Assembly (NCBI RefSeq): GCF_964019385.1
Contig: NC_088653.1
Coordinates: forward strand, 12,565,835-12,629,834
Direction of reading: 5' to 3'
DNA length: 64,000 bases
Source: Sycon ciliatum
Taxonomy: Eukaryota > Porifera > Calcarea > Leucosolenida > Sycettidae
Shown here in pieces: positions 57,102 through 64,000 of the stretch. Each line of letters begins with the position of its first letter. Positions within the stretch are counted from its first letter, which is position 1. The notes under the pieces are model-generated. The model was not told where the DNA came from, searched no databases, and saw only the letters and a list, made by a program, of their open reading frames with translations. The translations under genes and the position numbers were made by a program.

Positions 57102-58774
57102 GGTAGGTACATTTTTATTTGAATTCGCAGAACCAAACGGGCGGTGTCGCCCAATTACATGGAAGCGAATGGAAACAGTAAAATATTGTAGGAAATAGCC
57201 TAACATGATAGCAGGGTGGAGTACAAAGCAAAGAACGCTCAGTCAATGAATAACGTTAACGTTAGAATACAACAACGGGGAGGCGGTAGACAGCACATGA
57301 CTGGTACTGTGCAAACGTTCAAAGATTCCTGTAGTGTTCAGTAGTGGGTGCTACTGCTAGCAAGACAGAATGGGAGGCAGGCTTGTTTGAACTGGTGGTA
57401 CTGGGTAATACCACGCACGTCGGATGGCAGGGTGTTCCATAAAATGGACCCGCGAGCGGTTGGACGGTCGTGGCCGGCTTTGGAGGCAGATTTGGGCACT
57501 CGAAGGCCCAAGCTGCGTTGTGCGCGCGTTGTTCGAGTACTGGGATGCTCCAGAAGGGCTTGCAGTGCATTGCTTGCCCGACCATTCGAGCAACGCCAGA
57601 TCATAATAAGGGTCTTTTGCTTGTGGAGCTCTTCGATGCCATACAGCTGCAGACGAGCAAGCAGAGGTTGGGCGCTTGTGCGAGGTGGCAGGCCGAATAC
57701 GGCGCGTGCCGCACGGTTTTACTGGACCTGAAGGCGGGACCGCTGGTCTTGTCGAAGGCACCCAGAGAACGCCACGGACCCGTAGAGCAAATCTGGCATC
57801 ACAACGGATTTCACGTACTGCTCTCTGGACTTTCTTGTAAGGCAACGGCGGGCTCTCCAGAGTGCTCCCACCTTCTGCGAGGCCTTCTTCACAACATTGT
57901 TAACGTGTTCGTCAAATCGAACGTGCTCGTCTATCGTGATGCCCAGGTACTTCGCATGGGGAACTGCTGGTAGCGGGTTTCCACGGCATTTGACAGTAAT
58001 GTCTTGGCCGGAAATTCGCAGGACATGGCTTTTGCTAGTGTTCAGGATTAGATTCCGTTCCTGGAGGTGGTTAGCAATCTCGGTTGTAGACGTTGTTAGA
58101 ACTCGCGATACTTCCTGGCAATCAGGGTGGCTGAACGTGAGAGCAATATCGTCAGCAAACTGCACTGAGATGGACGGACTGGCAATGGTGGGCACATGCC
58201 TGGTGTAGATGTTGAAAAGCACGGGTCCGAGAACGGAACCCTGCGGGACGCCACATGAGCATGTGCCACTGACACCAATGGATCCAGCGATTTGCACTTG
58301 TTGGGTGCGTCCTTCGAGGTAGTCTGCAAACCATTGTGCCGTGAAGGCCAACTTCGAAAAGATCGCGTACAAGAATGTCATGCTTGACTTTGTCGAAAGC
58401 ATTCGACATGTCCAGCAAACACACACCACTGGCTAGTCGCGCGTCCTTTGCATGGAGAATGTTCTCCGTCAGGAGTACCAAAGCGTCTTCAGTGCAGTGG
58501 TTTGTGCGGTATGCAAATTGCGTGGTCGGCAGCACGTCGTTTGCCGCGAGGAACCTTGTAAGCTGGCGATGTACTACCTTTTCAAGCAGCTTCGCAACAA
58601 TTGGTAATAATGACACAGGTCTGTAGTTAGTGGCGACTGTTGGGTCCCCTGCTTTGTAAAGCGGCTTTACCAGGGCGTGTTTGAACGGCTTCGGTAGGCG
58701 ACCGGAATGCATGAAGAGGTCGCATAAGTGCGGGGCAACAATATCACTGCAGGCTCGCAGCAGACGGCCAGGGA
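57102..58774 (-). mobile_element. 5'-truncated non-LTR retrotransposon (LINE), unit 4
   Basis: 1673-bp insertion splitting the G-tract array, flanked by a 7-bp duplication CTATATA (57095-57101 and 58775-58781). Minus-strand orientation. The 3' end reads GAATTCAAATAAAAATGTAC then CTACC, with an AATAAA signal and no poly-A. The 5' end is cut within the reverse transcriptase region. No endonuclease domain is present. Confidence 0.93.
57338..58712 (-). pseudogene. LINE reverse transcriptase, broken
   Basis: Minus-strand coding remnant. The upstream segment (to 58712) has K-P-L-Y-K-A-G-D and N-Y-R-P-V-S-L-L-P, then motif A L-L-D-M-S-N-A-F-D-K-V. A frameshift lies near 58340. The next frame has W-F-A-D-Y-L-E-G-R-T-Q, motif B G-V-P-Q-G-S-V-L-G-P and catalytic motif C Q-F-A-D-D-I-A-L (FADD, where YADD is also common). 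It continues with L-N-T-S-K-S, K-Y-L-G-I-T-I-D and the thumb. A single stop at 57719-57721 interrupts the C-terminal part, which continues to 57338 (S-I-L-W-N-T-L-P-S-D-V-R). One frameshift plus one stop: inactive but young. Confidence 0.92.
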
Positions 58775-58781
58775 CTATATA

Positions 58782-59258
58782 CGTGTGTGTGTGTGGGAGG
58801 GAGGGGGGGGGGGGACATGGGTCTATATACGTGTGTGTGGGAGGGGAGAAAGGGGAGGGGGGACATGGGTCTATATACGTGTGTGTGTGTGTGGGAGGGA
58901 GGGGGGGGGGGACATGGGTCTATATACGTGTGTGTGGGGGGGGGGGGGAGGGAGGGGGGGGACATGGGTCTATATACGTGTGTGTGTGTGGGGGAGGGAG
59001 GGGGGACATGGGTCTATATACGTGTGTGTGTGTGTGTGGGAGGGAGGGGGGGGACATGTGTCTATATACGTGTGTGTGTGTGTGTGTGTGGGAGGGAGGG
59101 GGGGGACATGTGTCTATATACGTGTGTGTGTGTGGGGGAGGGAGGGAGGGGGGGGGACATGGGTCTATATACGTGTGTGGGTGGGGGGAGGGGGGGGGAC
59201 ACGGGTCTATATACGTGTGTGTGTGTGGGGGGGGGGGAGGGGGGGGGGGGGTGCAGAG
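58782..59258. repeat. G-tract array, continuation after the LINE (unit 4)
   Basis: About nine more GACATGGGTCTATATACGTG blocks. Before the LINE inserted, this and 55955-57094 formed one ~1.6-kb array. Confidence 0.93.
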
Positions 59259-59263
59259 GCATA

Positions 59264-59440
59264 CAGTGAAACCTGTCTAAGACGACCGCTCAAGGGACCT
59301 TCAAAACGTGGTGTTTGTTACTAGGGATAGCTTTATCCAGGGTCAATTGACTGTAAGTAGCACCCCTTGGTCATGGTTGCAGTGGTCTTCTAGGTCAGGT
59401 GGTCGCCTTATCCAAGTGGTCGCCTTGAAAGGTTTTACTG
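59264..59440. mobile_element. MITE family A
   Basis: Ends CAGTGAAACCTGTCTAAG / GAAAGGTTTTACTG. Orthologue of 25474-25650, uninterrupted. Confidence 0.87.
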
Positions 59441-59515
59441 TACATGTGTTTCTGTGTGAGTGTGGCGGGGGTTAGCCTTAGGGGGTGCACACTACACAGT
59501 CATGTGCATGACGAA

Positions 59516-60198
59516 CCATATATTGTACTCAGGGTAGCATGTAAAACCATATCTTGTACTCAGGGTAGCATGTAAAACCATGTCTTGTACTCAGGGTAGC
59601 ATGTAAAACCATATCTTGTACTCAGGGTAGCATGTAAAACCATATCTTGTACTCAGGGTAGCATGTAAAACCATATCTTGTACTCAGGGTAGCATGTAAA
59701 ACCATATCTTGTACTCAGGGTAGCATGTAAAACCATATCTTGTACTCAGGGTAGCATGTAAAACCATATCTTGTACTCAGGGTAGCATGTAAAACCATAT
59801 CTTGTACTCAGGGTAGCATGTAAAACCATATCTTGTACTCAGCGTAGCATGTAAAACCATATCTTGTACTCAGGGTAGCATGTAAAACCATATCTTGTAC
59901 TCAGGGTAGCATGTAAAACCATATCTTGTACTCAGGGTAGCATGTAAAACCATATCTTGTACTCAGGGTAGCATGTAAAACCATATCTTGTACTCAGGGT
60001 AGCATGTAAAACTATTATCTTGTACTCATGGTAGCATGTAAAACCATATCTTGTACTCAGGGTAGCATGTAAAACCATATCTTGTACTCAGGGTAGCATG
60101 TAAAACCATATCTTGTACTCAGGGTAGCATGTAAAACCATGTCTTGTACTCAGGGTAGCATGTAAAACCATATCTTGTACTCAGGGTAGCATGTAAAA
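59516..60198. repeat. 31-bp minisatellite, ~22 copies (unit 4)
   Basis: 683 bp of nearly perfect CCATATCTTGTACTCAGGGT-AGCATGTAAAA repeats, with one diverged copy near 60010-60040. Units 1-3 have 1-2 copies. Confidence 0.98.
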
Positions 60199-60215
60199 CC
60201 ATGCGAATACTTGGA

Positions 60216-60384
60216 CAGTAAAACCTGTCAAGGCGACCACTTGGATCCTGTCCTAGAAGACCACTGCAATCAGGACAAAGACATGCTATTTCCAGTAGAT
60301 TAACCCTGGATAAGGCGACCACCTGGTGACAGAGACCACATTTTAAAAGGTCCCTTGAGCGGTCGTGTTAGACAGGTTTCACTG
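60216..60384. mobile_element. MITE family A
   Basis: Orthologue of 6874-7041. Confidence 0.85.
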
Positions 60385-60766
60385 TACTTGTCATAGGCAA
60401 CATACCAGTCATGAAGTATGGGCATTGGTGTGAGTGTATTCTGCTACAACCAACTTCCGCTATAAAGAACGAATTCTTCTGCACAATGGTATTCGTTATA
60501 TCAGGAGCCGAGTGGCAAGTGCTTTGTGAGTTTGTGTGGCATTGCACACGTACTGTAGCAAGATTATGCAAAACGACCGATTGAGATGATAGATTTCTGT
60601 AACTGACTTCACAGAACAACAAGACCAAGCAAGACTAGTTTATATCTACTCGAGAAATCCATGATTTATTCAAAGTCATATTATATCAGTGAATAATGGT
60701 AAGACTAGCGACAAACAGTTAACTAGCCTTGCTTGTCCTTGTTGTGCTGTGTATCACGCTCTGTCT

Positions 60767-60812
60767 CCGCCGTGGTGTTGAGCACTGTCAGCACCGTGAC
60801 TGGGTACATACT
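60767..60812. repeat. 46-bp repeat, single copy (unit 4)
   Basis: One full copy of the unit arrayed 21 times in unit 2. 60385-60766 is shared spacer and holds empty sites for the unit-1 TIR element, the 181-bp MITE and the unit-3 foldback. Confidence 0.9.
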
Positions 60813-62258
60813 CCAGTGTACATGTAACTGACTTCACATAGAAAGTTACTGAGCATTAATTTTAGTATTTTCCTAATATCATGCATAGAGTCACTAGACC
60901 TAAGACGGGCAATACGTAGTGTCCACTTTAGATGTCCCGAGAGGTGAGGTTATGTCGGTATAAGCAATCTCCACAGTGTCTTACGGACTGTATTCTTATC
61001 CATTTAGTGGGCAGGTTCCCTTGGACCTGTAGTAGCACATTTTGACCTCCTGCTGCAGTTGGTTGGCTGGGGGGGGGGGGGGGTATATATCGGTGTCCGG
61101 GGCAGTAGGAGGATTGGCTTCGGTGGTGGTGTTAGCTGGTGCACACGTTGTGTGGTATGTTTCTGTGTGTTCTTGAATCCTGGTTTGACTGTATTGTCCA
61201 ATGGTCTTGTCAGTGTCGTCTTCGCCATACATCCGCCAACTTCCTTCACAGCTGAGACTTTCAGCTCGTGCTTGCCTTGGTTGAGCTCACCTTCCCCCCA
61301 CCCCCTTATGTTATTTCTATAGCTTAGAACCTTCCAAGTTGGAAGGCTGTTGGAGTGCGCATCCAAGACGTGCTAGAGCTGTTAGCCAGGTAGTTGTAGA
61401 ACGTCAGTACCGTTGGTCAGTGTCGTGCAATTTAATCGCATATTAAAGCTGATTACCAAGTACATGAAAACCGGGTTGTGTTTGTGGACATTATATTTTG
61501 TACTAAATTATAGCCTGCCTTGCAGTTTATTGGTCCTTTTTCCGTCCTAAAAACAGTTACTGTATGTTCATGATGCAGACTGCAAGCATAGAGCTGGAGG
61601 TGAAAACACACTAACGCGGTCATTATCATTTACGTGTAGCCATGTCATGGCCTACACTACTCACTAGTAGTAGTAGACGCATGCCACGGCGAATAATAGT
61701 TAGTGGAAGTAACAGACAGTTGTTGGTGGAGCACAGCCACAGGAGACAAAATGCGCTTCATTCAAACACTCAGATCACCTATCCACGGCCAAAGCAGACA
61801 GCCGTATCGTCTCGGCCGGGGACGCTCCACACGTGACACCATGTACATCACTGCAGTACTGCGATGTACAGGATGTAGACAACCACTTGGGAAGCACAGT
61901 CAGTAGAGTAGGCATGCACATCATGGTAGGGCGGTACGCAGTTACCATGGTTACTGCCAGGACTGGATCCGAGTCACCAAGACCGAGTCCAGGAGGAGAC
62001 CGAGGCGAGGGGAGATCGAGGCAGCGAAGTAAAGACAGCTCACCGGCGCGGCGCGGCCCCCAGAACGGACAGCATGTAGACAGACTGCATACACTGACCT
62101 GTACATGTACATGTAGTACAGTGACAGACTCAGTGTCAGTAGTCATTGCCATTGGCATTGCATTGGTACTACTACTACTTTACTAGTACTAGTACTAGTA
62201 GTGGCAGTGCGCTGCCAGGACCATGACCATTGATGACGACTTGGTAGATCTTCCCAAA
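60813..62258. other. Shared non-coding spacer (unit 4)
   Basis: As 41305-42652. Contains a G run near 61070-61083 and the ACTAGT microsatellite near 62165-62200. The short frame near 61642 is broken by a 4-bp insertion relative to other units. No gene seen. Confidence 0.55.
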
Positions 62259-62266
62259 ATCTACAC

Positions 62267-62304
62267 CAGGGAGTCGTAAAATACCGGTATTTTACGACTC
62301 CCTG
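62267..62304. mobile_element. 38-bp perfect palindrome with 8-bp duplication (hAT-like minimal MITE)
   Basis: CAGGGAGTCGTAAAATACC followed immediately by its exact complement, flanked by ATCTACAC on both sides (62259-62266, 62305-62312). Units 1-3 have a single ATCTACAC. An 8-bp duplication and CAGGG ends are hAT hallmarks. Confidence 0.9.
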
Positions 62305-62423
62305 ATCTACACGTAAAACCCTGCATGCACGGCAGCAGCAGAGGGACAGTCTAGACTATGTGGACAGTCTACATGCATTTACCGGTCTACGTCTACCACT
62401 ACCAGGTCTACCAAGTACCAGTA

Positions 62424-63776
62424 CGCGAATGACTGTTGGGCCATTCTTCCAAAACATGACGTCACAGAATTCGTAAAAAAAAGACAACTTTTGTCGCAAG
62501 CGGCTAGCCTGTCGCAAGCGCGAGACTCATCATGGGCGCGCTCGAGCTGCGAAGCGCAAGCGCGACACAAACTGTGTCACGTGTGTGTCGAATCTGACCG
62601 TCATTGTGTGGTTCCCAATATGAAAACATCATGCTGGTGCTCTGTGTTTCGATTATCGACTGTCGGAGCAGTCCTGCATATATTAGCAGAACGGTCAATA
62701 CTGTAGTCTTTTCACGTGTTTGTCTTTTTTGTGTTTTCGCCGGGGGTATTAGCGTCACGTTGCACACAGAACGGCAGTGTTGCATCACTGGACGACCCTG
62801 CCTCTGCATCTGACTTAATTTCCCCAGGATCTGGTGCAGTTACACCAGACAGCCACTTCCTGTAAACACGCAAACAGCAAAAGAAGAGATCCCGCAAATC
62901 AGGAAAAAACATTATGGAAAATATAGAGTAGATCATACAACATTCAATAATCTGGAGTAATTACAGTGAGACAAACACTTCAAACAGTGCTCTCTCTCTC
63001 TGTCTCCATCCTTCCAAAAATACCCTATGACAATTCCCTAGAATTATTTTATTTTATATTCTTAGGACATCATTCTGAACATAATAAATTCTTCCATGTG
63101 TCTTCAATCACCACGGAGGGCGAAAATATATCTAAGTCATGCAGTTTACGGGAGGTACGAGCTGTCATGGATATAGAGGCTGATATTGTGCCAGCGTGAG
63201 GCCAGAGACAGAAAGAAGACACTGATTTCTTGAACAACTCACCTATATATAATCGAATCCACAAGGAGCGCTCATACTTTGATCCATCAGGACGCGAAAC
63301 ATCTTCAAAGCACTCTCAAACACGGAGTTTTACTGTGGGCAGCCAATTTCACAGCCATCATGAAGGCACTCGACGACTACAGGAGTTTTGTAGAGGAAAG
63401 AACAAGGAGTAAAGAGCGACAACAATCGCTTGAAGAAAAAGCAAAGAAAAACAACTGTCTCTCCAGTCATTTAGATGCTGTTGCCCTTGACATCTGGTTC
63501 CATCCAGAGGACGCGACTTTTGTTTGTCCCCAGTGCTCTCCGTTGCTATGCGTATCGAAGGAGCCGTGACGTCACACTTAACAGCCCCATGACGGTCAGA
63601 TTCGATACACACGTGACACAGTTTGGGTCGCGCTCGTGTGTCGCGCTTCGCAGCTCGAGCGCGCCCATGATGAGTCTCGCGCTTGCGACAGGCTAGCCGC
63701 TTGCGACAAAAGTTGTCTTTTTTTTACGAATTCTGTGACGTCATGTTTTGGAAGAATGTCCCAACAGTCATTCGCA
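62424..63776. mobile_element. 1.35-kb TIR element with ~180-bp arms, unit 4
   Basis: Left arm 62424-62604 and right arm 63589-63776 are near-perfect inverted copies, starting GCGAATGACTGTTGGG and containing ACATGACGTCACAGAATTCG and GCGCGCTCGAGCTGCG. It starts where the other units continue towards the NLR promoter hairpin, so it interrupts unit 4 about 400 bp before a fourth NLR start would be expected. The interior has no recognised transposase. Confidence 0.85.
63279..63569 (+). other. Unrecognised 96-aa open frame inside the unit-4 TIR element
   Basis: ATG-started frame with a hydrophilic, helix-prone middle (E-E-R-T-R-S-K-E-R-Q-Q-S-L-E-E-K-A-K-K) and a C-terminal C-P-Q-C pair. It may be an exon fragment; a TTTTATATTCTTAG splice-acceptor-like sequence lies upstream near 63052-63066. 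I do not recognise it and it may not be a gene. Confidence 0.25.
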
Positions 63777-63906
63777 GTAAAAAAAGACAACTTTTGTCGC
63801 AAGCGGCTAGCCTGTCGCAAGCGCGAGACTCATCATGGGCGCGCTCGAGCTGCGAAGCGCAAGCGCGACACAAACTGTGTCACGTGTGTGTCGAATCTGA
63901 CCGTCA
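63777..63906. repeat. Third, partial copy of the TIR arm
   Basis: A direct copy of the left arm from AAAAAAAGACAACTTTTGTC to CTGACCGTCAT abuts the right arm, without the outer GCGAATGACTG...ATTCGT part. It may start a second, tandem element extending past the window. The last ~94 bases (63907-64000) show nothing I recognise. Confidence 0.85.
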
Positions 63907-64000
63907 TTATATTATGATCGCCTTCGATTATTTATTTTCGTTCTACTCGACAATTCCAAAAATCAGTGCCATTGGCTTTAGCTTTGCCCTTGAACTTGAA

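Noticed and set aside
62379..63917. Short frames over the unit-4 TIR arms (L-A-A-C-D-K and similar)
   Set aside because: They lie in inverted arms and appear on both strands with no conserved start or context.

Overview
This is eukaryotic, almost certainly metazoan, DNA. It carries intronless NACHT-LRR (NLR) immune-receptor genes, Tc1-type and other TIR transposons, non-LTR retrotransposon fragments, many MITEs and very large microsatellite, minisatellite and satellite tracts. The NLR architecture and the transposon mix fit a marine invertebrate such as a sponge, cnidarian or lancelet. The sequence alone does not fix the species.

Layout: the window is a head-to-tail tandem array of a 15-17 kb unit, with roughly four units present. 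Each unit runs, from the stop codon of one NLR: a 43-bp minisatellite; a (CT)n block; a spacer; a 15/29-bp 'GCGCTGTACTTTACC' satellite (1.7-4.3 kb); a G-tract zone made of tandem (GT)n-G(9-20) blocks; several TA-flanked MITEs; a 31-bp and a 46-bp minisatellite; a spacer; a 96-105 bp hairpin; then the next NLR. Bases 1-31 are the last codons of an upstream NLR (copy 0). NLR copies 1, 2 and 3 start at 13618, 30759 and 45695. The fourth unit begins at 48818 and is intact to about 62.4 kb. There a TIR element with ~180-bp inverted arms interrupts it before its NLR would start.

The NLR proteins (1039-1040 aa when intact) have a Ser-rich N-terminus, an unrecognised ~90-aa region, a NACHT domain (P-loop, Walker B FDGLDE, sensor-1 TSR), winged-helix/helical regions and a C-terminal LRR block. 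The first ~640 residues are nearly identical between copies (about 1-2% amino-acid difference by my hand count). The LRR block differs by about 19% between copies 2 and 3, concentrated at the exposed x positions of LxxLxLxx strands. Copy 1 carries a recent 107-bp insertion with a 13-bp target duplication that adds an in-frame stop.

Because the four units are paralogous, they act as empty-site controls for each other. Many insertions can be dated relative to unit duplication and their target duplications read directly: a decayed Tc1 element, a TTAA foldback, a 38-bp hAT-like palindrome with an 8-bp duplication, two 5'-truncated LINEs and several MITEs. The strongest biological idea is a rapidly diversifying NLR array whose genes are separated by G-rich, switch-region-like tandem repeats that could promote unequal exchange.
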